A DNA stretch of 64,000 nucleotides, taken from positions 74,218 through 138,217 of the forward strand of contig NZ_PPQS01000039.1 in assembly GCF_002902405.1 (NCBI RefSeq), read 5' to 3'. The notes beneath the pieces were generated by a model. That model saw only the letters and a list, made by a program, of their open reading frames with translations, did no database searches and was not told where the DNA came from. Position numbers and translations under genes: made by a program. The stretch is from Staphylococcus schweitzeri. Its GTDB lineage: Bacteria; Bacillota; Bacilli; Staphylococcales; Staphylococcaceae. Each line of letters begins with the position of its first letter. Positions within the stretch are counted from its first letter, which is position 1. Below, one piece after another: positions 43,023 through 54,682 of the stretch.

Positions 43023-44290
43023 TAGCCAATTTCCTTTCTCATCATGTTGTTTGGATATATCGGGCGATCCACTTTAATTTGAACGATTTGTAATGGATGG
43101 CGCGCCGCGTCTAAGCTGTTACCTTCTTCATCATAAATTGCTTCTACTACTTGTGTAAATGTTTCAATTTCTGGACCAAAGAATTCAATTTCTTGACCTG
43201 GTTTAAAATTATTACGTTGTTGAATCGTCGCAATTTTTGTATCTTCATTATAATCTAAAACTAATCCACAAAAATCAAATGGCGACTTTTTCGATTGTTG
43301 CTGGCCAAACATTTGCTCTTCGTAACCTGGCGTTCCTTCAAAAAATGCTGGCGCAGTATCTCTATTTGCACACTTATCTAATTCAATTAACCACTCTGGG
43401 TTAATTTTGAAGTTTTCAGGGTCAGCTGCATAGGCATCAATAACTTTACGATATACTGAGACGACTGTCGCAATATAATGAATTGATTTCATACGTCCTT
43501 CAATTTTCAATGAATCTACACCTATATCCATCATTTGAGGAATAGATTCGATTAATTTTAAATCTTTTGGACTCATCGCAAATGGTGTTACTCCACCTTG
43601 ATTATAAAATACATCAAGTTCACCGTTATCATCAACTTCTAATAATTCATAATCCCAACGGCAACTTTGACAACATCCACCACGATTCGAATCTCTTGCA
43701 GTCATATGATTACTTAATGTGCATCTTCCTGAATAAGCAATACACATCGCACCATGGATAAATGCTTCGATTTCAATATCAACTTTTTCTTTCATTTCAC
43801 GCATTTCCATAGCGCCTGTTTCACGTGCTAGTACAACACGATCCAACCCTTCTTCTTTCCAATATTCTACAGCTTTGTAATTAGAAAGCGATTGTTGTGT
43901 TGATAAATGGATTTCAAGTTTTGGTGCAACTTCTTTACATGTTTCTATAATTAATGGGTCCGCAACAATAATCCCAGTTGCCCCAGTCTTTTCTAGATTA
44001 CGTAAATATGTTCCTAATCCTTCAATATTCTCATCATGTGCAATAATATTAGTTGTTACATAAATTTTAGCACCGTAACGATTTGCAAATTCAACACCTT
44101 CAGCTATTTCTTCCATTGTGAAATTATCAGCATTAGAACGTAGTCCATATTCTTGACCGCCTAAAAATACTGCATCTGCACCATAATGAACAGCAATTTT
44201 TAATTTTTCTAAGTTTCCTGCAGGTGCTAATAATTCTGGTTTCTTCATAACTGTTTTAGGAGTTGATTTAATCTCTTCAATTGTTTTCAT
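43022..44290 (-). CDS. trhP2: tRNA hydroxylation protein TrhP2 (peptidase U32 family, YrrO)
   Basis: 422-residue U32-family protein. In Bacillus the yrrN/yrrO pair performs prephenate-dependent hydroxylation of tRNA wobble U34 to ho5[28 protein letters not shown] at the N-terminus and the U32 signature [21 protein letters not shown] near residues 172-192, followed by GGCCQSCRW, give four conserved cysteines for an Fe-S cluster. ATG after AGGAGGAGAAT. Its operon also encodes TrhP1 and the methyltransferase TrmR. Confidence 0.92.
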   Translation of the reverse strand: MKTIEEIKSTPKTVMKKPELLAPAGNLEKLKIAVHYGADAVFLGGQEYGLRSNADNFTMEEIAEGVEFANRYGAKIYVTTNIIAHDENIEGLGTYLRNLEKTGATGIIVADPLIIETCKEVAPKLEIHLSTQQSLSNYKAVEYWKEEGLDRVVLARETGAMEMREMKEKVDIEIEAFIHGAMCIAYSGRCTLSNHMTARDSNRGGCCQSCRWDYELLEVDDNGELDVFYNQGGVTPFAMSPKDLKLIESIPQMMDIGVDSLKIEGRMKSIHYIATVVSVYRKVIDAYAADPENFKINPEWLIELDKCANRDTAPAFFEGTPGYEEQMFGQQQSKKSPFDFCGLVLDYNEDTKIATIQQRNNFKPGQEIEFFGPEIETFTQVVEAIYDEEGNSLDAARHPLQIVQIKVDRPIYPNNMMRKEIG

Positions 44291-44301
44291 AATTCTCCTC
44301 C

Positions 44302-45225
44302 TTAGTATACTGTCTGTTTATATAAGAAACCTTCGTCAAATGGGCGATGATCAGGTTGAATTTCTTCTATTGGATCCATCAACATAAATTTCTCATCTTC
44401 ATAAATTTCAGGGTCTTCATTGTATAAATCTATCGCGTGACGATACTGTTCCGTTACAACATTAATATATTCTTCTGTTTGTAAAATACCATCTATTTTA
44501 AAAGCGTCTATACCAGCTTCAAAAAATGGTGCTAATTCTTCAATTAAGCAAATATCATTCGGTGACATAATATGTGTCCCATTATAATCTTCATATACAG
44601 GATAATTATTTTGTCTTTCTTCATCGTAAAGTAATAAAGATTGTTCATCATTGCGACGTTCTATTTTCATCTGACGATCTTGGAAAGTGTAATAATTACC
44701 AAGTAACATACGTTTAGATTGGAACATACATGTCATACCTTGGACTTGAACTTCTATTTCAACATCTGAATTTTCTTTAATATTTATGATTTCATCTAAA
44801 TTTAATTCACGTGCTAAAACAGCTCTAGACGCCCCTCTTTTACCCCAGTAATTACATTGAAAATGGTTTGTTACTAACGTTTCTGCATTCCAATGAAGTT
44901 GAATAGGATTTTCTTGAGCTTTAACATACATCACTACAGCTGGATCTCCGAATATAATTCTATCTACCCTTATTTCATGTAAAAAATTAATATAATCTTC
45001 TACAGCATCTAAATGATAATTATGGAATAAACCATTAACAGCTGCGTATACTTTTTTACCATTTTCATGCGCTAACGCAACAGCTTCTGTCATTAGTTGT
45101 CTATTGAACTCCCCAGGAAGTCTTAAGCCAAACTTTTGTTCACCAATTACAAAAGCATCTGCACCTATATCAATAAGTGTTTCCATGTGGTTTAATGACT
45201 TGGGTGTGACAAGTAATTCTGTCAT
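44302..45225 (-). CDS. trhP1: tRNA hydroxylation protein TrhP1 (peptidase U32 family, YrrN)
   Basis: 307-residue partner of TrhP2. The N-terminal TIM-barrel part (IDIGADAFVIGEQKFGLRLPGEF) matches U32 proteins, but the cysteine cluster is reduced to one Cys in VQGMTCMFQSKRMLLGNY near residue 165. It may lack an Fe-S cluster. ATG at 45225 follows AAAGGAGA by 7 nt; an ATG two codons upstream abuts that site. Overlaps the trmR stop. Confidence 0.88.
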   Translation of the reverse strand: MTELLVTPKSLNHMETLIDIGADAFVIGEQKFGLRLPGEFNRQLMTEAVALAHENGKKVYAAVNGLFHNYHLDAVEDYINFLHEIRVDRIIFGDPAVVMYVKAQENPIQLHWNAETLVTNHFQCNYWGKRGASRAVLARELNLDEIINIKENSDVEIEVQVQGMTCMFQSKRMLLGNYYTFQDRQMKIERRNDEQSLLLYDEERQNNYPVYEDYNGTHIMSPNDICLIEELAPFFEAGIDAFKIDGILQTEEYINVVTEQYRHAIDLYNEDPEIYEDEKFMLMDPIEEIQPDHRPFDEGFLYKQTVY

Positions 45226-45227
45226 AT

Positions 45228-45866
45228 TCATTCTCCTTTAATTGAAATCGCTAATCCGTCATCTATATTTAAAAAATTCGTTGTATATCCCGGTTGCTGT
45301 ATTAACCACTCATTATAATCTTGAACTTTTTTAACCATCTGTCTTACATTTCTCGACCTAACGATTCCAATATCTGAAACGAAACCGTGATATAAAACAT
45401 TATCTGTAATAACGAGACCTTGTTGTTTTAAAAGTGGTGTATATATTTCAAAAAACTTCTTCGATTGCGCTTTTGCTGCATCAATAAATATCATATCATA
45501 AACTTTGTCATTTACATTTTCAAATTGCTCTAATGCATTACCTTCAATTAAACGAATTTGATTTTCAAGTTTAAACTCAGCAAAATTTTGTTTCGCATAC
45601 TTAATCATCGTCTCATTACGCTCTATAGTAGTGACATGAATATCATTAGATAATGAAGCAAATTGCATAGAACTATATCCTATTGCTGTGCCAATTTCTA
45701 AAATATTTTTAATATTATTCATACGAATCAATTGCTTAATCAAATCTAATGTTAAACGATCTACGATTGGCACTTCATTTACTTCGGCAAATTCGCGCAA
45801 TACTTCAATAGAAGTATTTTGATGTTGATGTAAATCTGTTAAATATTTTTTATTTAGATCATCCAT
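45228..45866 (-). CDS. trmR: tRNA 5-hydroxyuridine methyltransferase TrmR (YrrM)
   Basis: 212-residue class I O-methyltransferase. ILEIGTAIGYSSMQFASL near residues 57-74 binds SAM, TIERNETMIKYA near 81-92, and the metal-site IFIDAAKAQSKKFFEIY near 130-146 and DNVLYHG near 159. TrmR methylates ho5U34 to mo5U34 using the product of TrhP1/TrhP2, so the three genes form one pathway. ATG after AAGGAAGTTT. Confidence 0.92.
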   Translation of the reverse strand: MDDLNKKYLTDLHQHQNTSIEVLREFAEVNEVPIVDRLTLDLIKQLIRMNNIKNILEIGTAIGYSSMQFASLSNDIHVTTIERNETMIKYAKQNFAEFKLENQIRLIEGNALEQFENVNDKVYDMIFIDAAKAQSKKFFEIYTPLLKQQGLVITDNVLYHGFVSDIGIVRSRNVRQMVKKVQDYNEWLIQQPGYTTNFLNIDDGLAISIKGE

Positions 45867-46095
45867 GTTTTAAACTTCCTTTATGTAAAATAAGTCAATA
45901 TGATTATGACAATAAAATAAATCAGCCTTCACAATTGATTTTGATCGTGCCAATCAATTAAATGACTGATTTCGTGTTAGACGCAATGCTATTTTATTCT
46001 TAGAAGCGAATCATTCATATAAAAATTAACTTTAGATATTTTACCATATTTTAAACAAAATTATAAGCGTTAATTAAATATGAATTATTGACATC

Positions 46096-46135
46096 AAAAA
46101 ACTCTTGCTTAACCATCTATAGGCAAGCAAGAGTG
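46096..46135 (-). terminator. Terminator of the ireB–ruvX–yrzB operon
   Basis: ACTCTTGCTT / AAGCAAGAGT, 10-bp perfect stem, with TTTTTTG on the minus strand; 12 bp past the last stop. Confidence 0.88.
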
Positions 46136-46146
46136 ACTTGTGTTTT

Positions 46147-46455
46147 TTATTCTTCCATTTCTGTATTAACGACTTCTTCAATCATATCCCATTCTTCATC
46201 AGTTTCGATTGGTACTAATTTACCACCGTCACCTGACTCATCTGGTTCGTTAATCATTGGTACAAGTTCAATCATGTCATCTTCATCTGATTGTGCACCT
46301 TCTTCAGCTAAAATAACGTATTCTTTTTTGAATTCCGGATGATAAAATTCTAATACTTTACGGTATAAAACTTCATTACCTTCTTCATCAAATAAAGTTA
46401 ATAATTCCTCTTCATTATTAATTTCTAGTTGTGAATCATGATTATGTTCAGTCAT
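46147..46455 (-). CDS. yrzB: DUF1292 protein (YrzB family)
   Basis: 102-residue, strongly acidic protein with the DUF1292 core: [35 protein letters not shown] near residues 18-52. Function unknown. It always follows ruvX in related genomes, as here, with 14 bp between. Probably cytoplasmic; no membrane segment or cysteine motif is visible. ATG after GGAGATTTT. Confidence 0.93.
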
Positions 46456-46469
46456 AGTAAAATCTCCTT

Positions 46470-46898
46470 TTAATGTAGTGAATCTAAATAGCCTTGTAAA
46501 ATAAATACTGCTGCCATTTTATCAATCACTTGTTTTCTTTTTTGTCTTGAAACATCTGCTTCTAATAATGATCGTTCAGCAGCCATTGTGCTTAATCTTT
46601 CATCCCACATCACAATTTCAATAGAAGGGCAAGCTTCTTGCAATTTCTCTTTATATGTTAGAGATGCCTCCCCACGAAAACCTATTGAATTATTCATGTT
46701 TTTAGGTAGTCCTATTACGACTGTACCTACGTTATGTTTCTTAATAATGTCCGATAATTGTTCAATACCTAGTTCATTATTTTCTTCATTGATACGGAGT
46801 GTGTCTAATCCTTGTGCCGTCCAACCCATTAAATCACTAATTGCAATTCCTACAGTCCTACTACCAACATCTAGTCCTAAAATTTTATGCTGTAACAT
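46470..46898 (-). CDS. ruvX: RuvX/YqgF RNase H-fold nuclease
   Basis: 142 residues. [15 protein letters not shown] near residues 8-22 with the first catalytic Asp, [14 protein letters not shown] near 60-73, [12 protein letters not shown] near 98-109, and a C-terminal Asp-containing helix ([14 protein letters not shown]). Homologues process the 5' end of 16S pre-rRNA and can resolve Holliday junctions. Shine-Dalgarno is weak; 3 bp from ireB, so probably coupled. Confidence 0.93.
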
Positions 46899-46901
46899 AA
46901 A

Positions 46902-47171
46902 TTATTTATTTTGCTCTTTTAAATAGTATGAAACAAGTTCTTCCATAATGACATCTCTATCGATATGACGAATTTGGTTTCTTGCTTCATTTTGGCGTGG
47001 AATATACGCAGGGTCACCTGATAATAAGTAACCAACAATTTGGTTAACGGCATTATATCCTCGTTCATCTAATGTACGATAAACATTATTTAAAACATCT
47101 CTAACGTCTTGTGTTGGAAGCTCTTCATAGTCGAATTTCATTGTTTTATCAAAGTTTTCCATTTGCGACAC
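46902..47171 (-). CDS. ireB: IreB family regulatory phosphoprotein
   Basis: 89-residue DUF965 protein: [48 protein letters not shown] is characteristic. In enterococci IreB is phosphorylated by the PASTA kinase on N-terminal threonines and influences cephalosporin tolerance; threonines at residues 10 and 19 here are candidates. ATG after AGGAGTGTC, next to alaS. Confidence 0.94.
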
Positions 47172-47224
47172 TCCTTTAATTACAAATATAACTCACTATC
47201 ATCATACAATATTATGGCTTTAAA

Positions 47225-49858
47225 TTATAGATTTTTAATGTAATCTTTAATAAAGCTTAATGATTTTGAGATATTTTCAGGTTGTGTACCGCCACCTTGA
47301 GCCATATCTGGACGACCGCCACCTTTACCGCCAACGATTGGTGCCATTTCTTTTATAAGGTCACCAGCTTTAACTTGGTTCGTTAAAGATTTAGGGACAG
47401 TTGCAACCATTGATACTTTATCATCAACATTACTTGCAAGAATGATAATTGTATCTTGTAGTTTAGATTTAAAATCATCCATTGTCGAGCGAATTGCTTT
47501 AGCATTTGGCACATCGACTTCCGTTACCAATACTTTAAAGCCATTAATCTCTTCTACTTGATCATCAATATTACCCATTTTAAGTGCAGTAATTTCTTTA
47601 TCACGTTGCTCTAATTGTTTTAATAAGTTTTTCTCTTCGTCTTGTAATTGAGTCAATTTATCAACAACTTGATCATCAGATTTAACTTTAAGATGTAACT
47701 TCATAGTATTAAATTTATTTTGAATGCCTTCCAAATATAAAAATGCTGCTTTTCCAGTTAAAGCTTCAATTCTACGAACACCTGCACCTGTACCTGACTC
47801 ACTTACAATTTTGAACAAACCAATTTCAGAAGTATTGCGTACATGGATACCACCACATAATTCAATTGAAAATGGCGCCATATTTACTACACGTACAACA
47901 TCACCATATTTCTCACCAAATAATGCCATCGCACCCATTTCTTTAGCAGATGCAATATCCATTTCTTGAATATTTACGTCGATACCTTTCCAAATTTCTT
48001 CGTTAACAAGTCGTTCAACTTGATCAATTTCTTCATTTGTCATAGGTCCAAAATGAGAAAAATCAAATCGTAAACGATCTGCTTCTACTAATGAACCTGC
48101 TTGGTTAACATGCTCACCTAAGACTGTCTTAAGTGCAGCATGTAGTAAATGTGTAGCACTATGGTTCTTTTTAATGTCACGTCGGTCATTTTGATTTACT
48201 TCAGCAGACACAGTCACACCGACATTAACTTGACCAAATTGTACCACACCTTTATGCAAGTTTTGACCATTTGGTGCTTTTGTTACTTCGCTAACAGCTA
48301 TTTCAAAATTATCGTTAAATACTATACCTGTATCTGCAACTTGTCCACCACTTACCGCATAAAATGGTGTTTCTGTTAACATGAAATACACTGTTTCGCC
48401 CGCTTCAACTTGGTTTACTTCTTCACCATTATATATCAAGTGTGTTAGTGTTGTTTGAGCTGTCGCAGTATCATAACCAACAAAAGTACTTGCAGATGTA
48501 ATATTTTTCAATACTTCACTTTGAACTTGCATTGATTGAGAATTTTGACGTGCTTGACGTGCTCGGTCACGTTGTTGTTGCATTTCCGACTCAAATGTAG
48601 TCATATCAACGTTTAATCCTTCTTGAAGCGCAATTTCTTCAGTCAATTCAATTGGGAAACCATACGTATCATATAATTTAAATGCATCTTTACCATCAAT
48701 TTCATTCGTTGATGTTTTTGCATTCTTAATTAATTCATTTAAAATTGCTAAGCCATCTTCTAATGTTTCATGGAATCGCTCTTCTTCAGATTTGATAACA
48801 CGCTTAATAAAATCTGTTTTTTCTTTAACATTTGGATAGTAAGGTTCCATAATATCTGCAACAATATCAACTAATTTATACATAAATGGTTCGTTGATTC
48901 CTAATGTTTGACTAAATCTTACAGCACGACGTAATAAACGTCGTAACACATAGCCTCGTCCTTCATTTGCAGGTAATGCACCATCTGAGATTGCAAATGC
49001 AATTGTACGGATATGATCAGCAATAACTTTAAAAGCCACATCTTGCTCATTATTCACTAAATATTGTTTGCCTGAAACTTTTTCAATTTCATTCATAATT
49101 GGCATAAATAAATCTGTTTCATAGTTTGTACGAACATTTTGAGATACTGAGGCCATACGTTCAAGCCCCATGCCGGTATCAATATTTTTATTAGGTAATG
49201 GTGTGTAACTGTGATCTTTATTATGGTTGAATTCACTGAACACTAAATTCCAAACTTCAAGATAACGTTCATTTTCTCCACCAGGATACATTTCTTCAGC
49301 TGGGTCATCTTGCCCGTATGCTTCACCACGATCATAGAAAATCTCAGTATTTGGTCCAGAAGGTCCTTCACCAATGTCCCAGAAGTTACCTTCAATACGA
49401 ATAATACGACTTTCTTCAAGACCGATATCATTATGCCAAATATTATATGCTTCCATATCTTCTGGATGAATTGTGACATACAGCTTATCTGGTTCCATAC
49501 CCATCCATTTGTTACTTGTCAAAAATTCCCAAGCAAATTCAATCGCTTCTTTTTTAAAGTAATCACCAATTGAGAAGTTACCTAGCATTTCAAAGAATGT
49601 ATGGTGGCGCGCTGTGAAACCAACATTTTCAATATCATTTGTACGAATTGCTTTTTGAGAGTTTACAATTCTAGGTTTTTTAGGTATTTCACGACCATCA
49701 AAATATTTCTTTAATGTTGCTACACCTGAATTAATCCATAATAATGTATCATCATCAATCGGTACTAAAGGTGCTGAAGGTTCTACCATATGTCCTTTTT
49801 CAACAAAGAAATCAAGATATTTTTGTCTAATTTCACTCGCTTTTAACTTTTTCATCAT
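47225..49858 (-). CDS. alaS: Alanyl-tRNA synthetase
   Basis: 877-residue class II synthetase. The catalytic domain (motif 2 [19 protein letters not shown] near 82-100, motif 3 [10 protein letters not shown] near 237) is followed by tRNA recognition. The editing domain has [11 protein letters not shown] near residue 567 and [13 protein letters not shown] near 667. The C-Ala domain has a coiled coil and ends with [15 protein letters not shown]. Two adjacent ATG codons are possible starts; the second gives 876 residues. Controlled by the upstream T-box. Confidence 0.98.
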   Translation of the reverse strand: MMKKLKASEIRQKYLDFFVEKGHMVEPSAPLVPIDDDTLLWINSGVATLKKYFDGREIPKKPRIVNSQKAIRTNDIENVGFTARHHTFFEMLGNFSIGDYFKKEAIEFAWEFLTSNKWMGMEPDKLYVTIHPEDMEAYNIWHNDIGLEESRIIRIEGNFWDIGEGPSGPNTEIFYDRGEAYGQDDPAEEMYPGGENERYLEVWNLVFSEFNHNKDHSYTPLPNKNIDTGMGLERMASVSQNVRTNYETDLFMPIMNEIEKVSGKQYLVNNEQDVAFKVIADHIRTIAFAISDGALPANEGRGYVLRRLLRRAVRFSQTLGINEPFMYKLVDIVADIMEPYYPNVKEKTDFIKRVIKSEEERFHETLEDGLAILNELIKNAKTSTNEIDGKDAFKLYDTYGFPIELTEEIALQEGLNVDMTTFESEMQQQRDRARQARQNSQSMQVQSEVLKNITSASTFVGYDTATAQTTLTHLIYNGEEVNQVEAGETVYFMLTETPFYAVSGGQVADTGIVFNDNFEIAVSEVTKAPNGQNLHKGVVQFGQVNVGVTVSAEVNQNDRRDIKKNHSATHLLHAALKTVLGEHVNQAGSLVEADRLRFDFSHFGPMTNEEIDQVERLVNEEIWKGIDVNIQEMDIASAKEMGAMALFGEKYGDVVRVVNMAPFSIELCGGIHVRNTSEIGLFKIVSESGTGAGVRRIEALTGKAAFLYLEGIQNKFNTMKLHLKVKSDDQVVDKLTQLQDEEKNLLKQLEQRDKEITALKMGNIDDQVEEINGFKVLVTEVDVPNAKAIRSTMDDFKSKLQDTIIILASNVDDKVSMVATVPKSLTNQVKAGDLIKEMAPIVGGKGGGRPDMAQGGGTQPENISKSLSFIKDYIKNL

Positions 49859-49974
49859 TTACACATCCTATTTACTGTTTTTAAAATTTCATTCCATAAA
49901 AACTGATAACACAGATAATCGATTTAATTATACCGTCGACAAAAAATTTGCATATGTTTTATCTTATAAAACAT

Positions 49975-50170
49975 AAAAAACGCCCATCCTCAAAAGGGAC
50001 GAACGTTATCGCGGTACCACCCTAGTTATAAACGTATTTAAGACGCTTATCACTTTAAATCGACTATACAGTTGTGCATAAAGTAGCGTTCACTAATGTT
50101 TGTTGTACTTTACACCAACCAGCACATCTCTAAGATACAAATCATTAACTACTCATCTTTATACGAATTT
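49975..50170 (-). promoter_or_regulatory. T-box riboswitch of alaS
   Basis: The minus-strand T-box core AGGGTGGTACCGCGAT is at 50008-50023. A terminator follows: CGTCCC and GGGCG arms around 49980-50003, then TTTTTT. An AGTA loop motif lies near 50155, and a GCT in GAACGCTAC near 50088 could be the alanine specifier. Uncharged tRNA-Ala would allow readthrough into alaS. Confidence 0.9.
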
Positions 50171-50176
50171 AATTCT

Positions 50177-50205
50177 ATTTTAGTGACATTTATGCGTATT
50201 GTCAA
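50177..50205 (-). promoter_or_regulatory. Sigma-A promoter of alaS, overlapping the recD2 stop
   Basis: Perfect TTGACA (50200-50205) and TAAAAT (50177-50182) on the minus strand, 17-bp spacer. The -35 box contains the end of the recD2 stop region, so alaS initiates within the recD2 transcript. Confidence 0.85.
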
Positions 50206-52691
50206 CGTTCTATGAAGTCATATGGTGTGATTTCCCCCATATTAATCATAGGATCTATTTTAAATATAGTAGCTTCAGTTAGAACAATATTGCTTTTTTG
50301 TACTGATAGATTTTCAGATAAGTCTTCTTCAGGGTTATCGTTCAGTGATTCAATCTGATTATCTTCACTCTCAGTTGAATCATTTTGTTTAGAACTTGTA
50401 CTGTTTTCAACAATGGACAGCGTACTTTCAACTGAGTCATTATTAAAATATCCTTTTAATAATGTGCACAACTGCGTTAAACGTTCTTGCCCGTTTGTTT
50501 TCAAACCAATATCAAATGCTTCTGAATCACCCAGTAAAACCAAACTTGTTTTAGCCCTAGTTAAACCTGTGTATAAGATAGGTCTTTGTAACATTCTAAA
50601 ATATTGTTTTACAATCGGCATAATAACAATTGGAAATTCTGAACCTTGTGATTTATGAATCGATGTACAATATGCATGTGTTAACTCCGTCATATCTTGT
50701 TTTGTAAATGTAATTTCATTACCTTCAAAATCAACAACAAGGACATCTTTATTAAGTGCATTTTCCTTAGCCCAAAAAATGCCAACAATAACACCTATAT
50801 CACCATTAAATATATTGTCATTAGGTCGATTAACAAGTTGTAGAACTTTATCTCCTTTTCTAAATACAACATCACCAAATTCAATTTCACGTGTGTCTTT
50901 TTCTTTAGGATTTAATATATCTTGTAAAACTTGATTTAATCGTTTAATACCAGCATTTCCTTTATACATTGGTGCAAGCACTTGGATATCTGCCATCGTA
51001 TATCCTTTATTAACTGCACTAGTTACTACTTTTTCAACAACATCTGGAATTTGATTAGCTTGGCAATTAATAAAACTACGATCATGAAAACGTTGTGTAA
51101 TATCAATTTTCTGTCCTAATTTCATTCGATGTGCTAATTCAATGATACTTGAACCATCTTGTTGTCGGTAAACTTCTGTTAGATTCACTCTAGGAATCGC
51201 TTTAGATTCAATTAAATCTTTAAAAACTTGTCCAGGACCTACTGAAGGTAGTTGATCTTCATCACCTACAAATATTAATTGTGCATCTAATGGAACCGCA
51301 CTTAAAAACTGATGAAACAGCCATGTATCCACCATTGACATTTCATCAATAATTATTAATCGTGCATTTATCTCATTATCTAGTATATCCTCTGGCTTTG
51401 TATCTTGATTCCAACCAATTAAGCGATGAATAGTCATTGCCTCTAATCCTGTAGATTCTTGTAGACGTTTTGATGCTCTACCTGTTGGCGCTGCTAATAC
51501 GACAGGGTAGTCGTCGTTAACATAATCATCATAATCTAAAGATAAACCATGAATTTCAGCGTACAATTCTACTATGCCTTTAATTACTGTCGTTTTCCCA
51601 GTACCAGGACCTCCAGTTAACAACATTACTTTAGAATTAATTGCTGTTTGTAAAGCTTCTCTTTGTGAAGCTGCATAGTTCACTTGATTTGCATCTTCAA
51701 TATCACCAATATGCATTTGTAAATCGGATTGTTCAATTTCAGTAAGTTTATTTGTATGCGTCTTTATTCGAAATAAATTTTGAACGCTTTTGATTTCTGA
51801 ATAGTACAAGCTAGGAATGGCCACCTGCTCATTATCGATGATTAATTTCTTTTCTTCATTCAAGTATTGCAACATTTCATCTAACTTTTCAGAATCGATG
51901 TACTCAGTATCTTGATAATTTAATACATCAGCAGTTAAATCAATTACAACATTAACAGGCAAATAAGTATGTCCTTGTTTTATGCATTCTTCCTCTAATG
52001 TATAAAGCAATGCTGCTTTTAATCGCTCATTATCGTTATATGCTATACCAATATTTCTAGCGAGTTGATCCGCCTTGTTAAAACCAATCCCTTTAATATC
52101 GTAAATTAATTGATATGGATTTTGATCTAAAATCGATAGTGTGTCTCCAAGATAAAATTGATAAATTGCCATTGAAAGTTTAGGACCGAATCCTAAATCA
52201 TGCAAACGAATCATAATTTTTTCTGATTCTTGATTTGCTGAAATTTGTTCTGCAATTTGCTTTTGTTTCTTTTTCGGTAACCCTGAAACTTTTTCCAATA
52301 CAGTTGGATCATCTAATATATCGTTAATCGCATTTTCACCTAGTGTATTTACAATATTTTGAGCAGTCTTTTTACCAACACCTTTAAACAATTCACTTGA
52401 TAAATAACTTATGATAGCTTCTTTAGTTTGTGGTAATTCTTTTTCAAATGTTTCGGCTTTTAATTGTTTACCATAACGAGGATGTTCAACAACTTGTCCT
52501 TTAAATGTGTAGACATCTCCTTCAACAATATTTGGAAGAAACCCTACGACTGTCGGCATTGTGTCAAAATCTTCATTTGTTTCTATGGTATCTACTTTGA
52601 GTACCGTATAAAAATTATCACTGTTTTGAAACAATATCGCTTCAACAGTACCCTTGATCATCGAATAATCAAATAGTGTAGGGTCTGACAT
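50202..52691 (-). CDS. recD2: RecD2-type DNA helicase (YrrC)
   Basis: 829-residue SF1B 5'-3' helicase without RecBC partners. An N-terminal OB region (1-90) is followed by helix-hairpin-helix repeats (FKGVGKKTAQNIV, IYDIKGIGFNKADQLA), Walker A GGPGTGKTTVI near 348-358, Walker B IIDEMSMVD near 440, and motifs near SVGPGQVFKDLI, VYRQQDGSSI and AYCTSIHKSQGSEF. A Ser/Asp/Glu/Asn-rich tail of about 85 residues follows the core. Such helicases act in replication restart and repair. ATG after AGGAGGAAT, next to a TPR gene. Confidence 0.95.
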   Translation of the reverse strand: MSDPTLFDYSMIKGTVEAILFQNSDNFYTVLKVDTIETNEDFDTMPTVVGFLPNIVEGDVYTFKGQVVEHPRYGKQLKAETFEKELPQTKEAIISYLSSELFKGVGKKTAQNIVNTLGENAINDILDDPTVLEKVSGLPKKKQKQIAEQISANQESEKIMIRLHDLGFGPKLSMAIYQFYLGDTLSILDQNPYQLIYDIKGIGFNKADQLARNIGIAYNDNERLKAALLYTLEEECIKQGHTYLPVNVVIDLTADVLNYQDTEYIDSEKLDEMLQYLNEEKKLIIDNEQVAIPSLYYSEIKSVQNLFRIKTHTNKLTEIEQSDLQMHIGDIEDANQVNYAASQREALQTAINSKVMLLTGGPGTGKTTVIKGIVELYAEIHGLSLDYDDYVNDDYPVVLAAPTGRASKRLQESTGLEAMTIHRLIGWNQDTKPEDILDNEINARLIIIDEMSMVDTWLFHQFLSAVPLDAQLIFVGDEDQLPSVGPGQVFKDLIESKAIPRVNLTEVYRQQDGSSIIELAHRMKLGQKIDITQRFHDRSFINCQANQIPDVVEKVVTSAVNKGYTMADIQVLAPMYKGNAGIKRLNQVLQDILNPKEKDTREIEFGDVVFRKGDKVLQLVNRPNDNIFNGDIGVIVGIFWAKENALNKDVLVVDFEGNEITFTKQDMTELTHAYCTSIHKSQGSEFPIVIMPIVKQYFRMLQRPILYTGLTRAKTSLVLLGDSEAFDIGLKTNGQERLTQLCTLLKGYFNNDSVESTLSIVENSTSSKQNDSTESEDNQIESLNDNPEEDLSENLSVQKSNIVLTEATIFKIDPMINMGEITPYDFIER

Positions 52692-52692
52692 A

Positions 52693-53361
52693 CTATTCCT
52701 CCTCTTTCATTGTGGTGAATGTTTTCAATGCGTGTTGACTTAACAAATGTTTAGGGTCAATTCTTACCGCTTCTTTAAAATGGCCGATAGCTTCGTCAAT
52801 ATCTTCATTTTTCATAAATGTTGCTAAGCCTAAGTTGTATCTTGCATCAACATGATTTTCATCAATAGTTAAAACATGTTTAAGTTGTGTAATAGCTTCA
52901 TCGAACATTTCAAGTTGACATAAGACAAGGCCATATTGAAATTGAACTTCTATATCATTATTTTCATCTAATTCAGCAGCAGTCATTAAAAATGGTAAGG
53001 CTTGTTTAAATGCTTCTAATTGATTAAACGCCATACCAATCATATAGTTACAATCAACTTGTTCAATGTTTGTTCGCAACGCTTGTTGGTATAATTTAAT
53101 CGATTCTTGATAACGTTGTTGATTGTAATATATGTTAGCTAAATTATAAAAAACAATACCATTTTGTGAATCGATTGTTAAAGCTTTCTGGAAAAATCGT
53201 TCTGCTTTTTCAATCTCATTTGCATCTGCTAAAACAATACCGGCATTAATATAGTTTTCAATTATAGTAGGATTTTCTTCGATATTATCGAAAAGTGCTT
53301 GTAACGCAGCTTCTATTTGCCCATTTTGAATGTATTGATATATTGTATGTTGATCTATCAT
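52693..53361 (-). CDS. TPR-repeat protein
   Basis: 222 residues made almost wholly of tetratricopeptide repeats, such as AERFFQKALTIDSQNGIVFYNLANIY, ESIKLYQQALRTN, ALPFLMTAAELDENN, EAITQLKHVLTIDENHVDARYNLGLA and EAIGHFKEAVRIDPKH, each about 34 residues. TPR arrays mediate protein contacts; partner unknown. Soluble, no signal peptide. The stop is 1 bp before recD2, so the two are translated together. Homologous gene pairs lie between mnmA and recD2 in Bacillus too. Confidence 0.93.
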   Translation of the reverse strand: MIDQHTIYQYIQNGQIEAALQALFDNIEENPTIIENYINAGIVLADANEIEKAERFFQKALTIDSQNGIVFYNLANIYYNQQRYQESIKLYQQALRTNIEQVDCNYMIGMAFNQLEAFKQALPFLMTAAELDENNDIEVQFQYGLVLCQLEMFDEAITQLKHVLTIDENHVDARYNLGLATFMKNEDIDEAIGHFKEAVRIDPKHLLSQHALKTFTTMKEEE

Positions 53362-53464
53362 GTCCGAACCTCATTTCTTAACAATTATAACATTTCGATA
53401 ATTATCCTGTCTCAAATCTTATGACAGTCGTCATTTAAAATTATTATGTATTTTTCATCCAATA

Positions 53465-53497
53465 AAAAATGCCCAAGACATGATATTGTCTCAGGCT
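53465..53497 (-). terminator. Terminator of mnmA
   Basis: GCCTGAGACA / TGTCTTGGGC on the minus strand with G·U pairs, 6-nt loop, then ATTTTTTATT; 67 bp past the mnmA stop. Confidence 0.8.
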
Positions 53498-53563
53498 GCA
53501 TCATGGATTATTATTCACATATCATATATTGATAATATTTATATCCCTTTAAATTACAAACAT

Positions 53564-54682
<1,119 letters not shown>

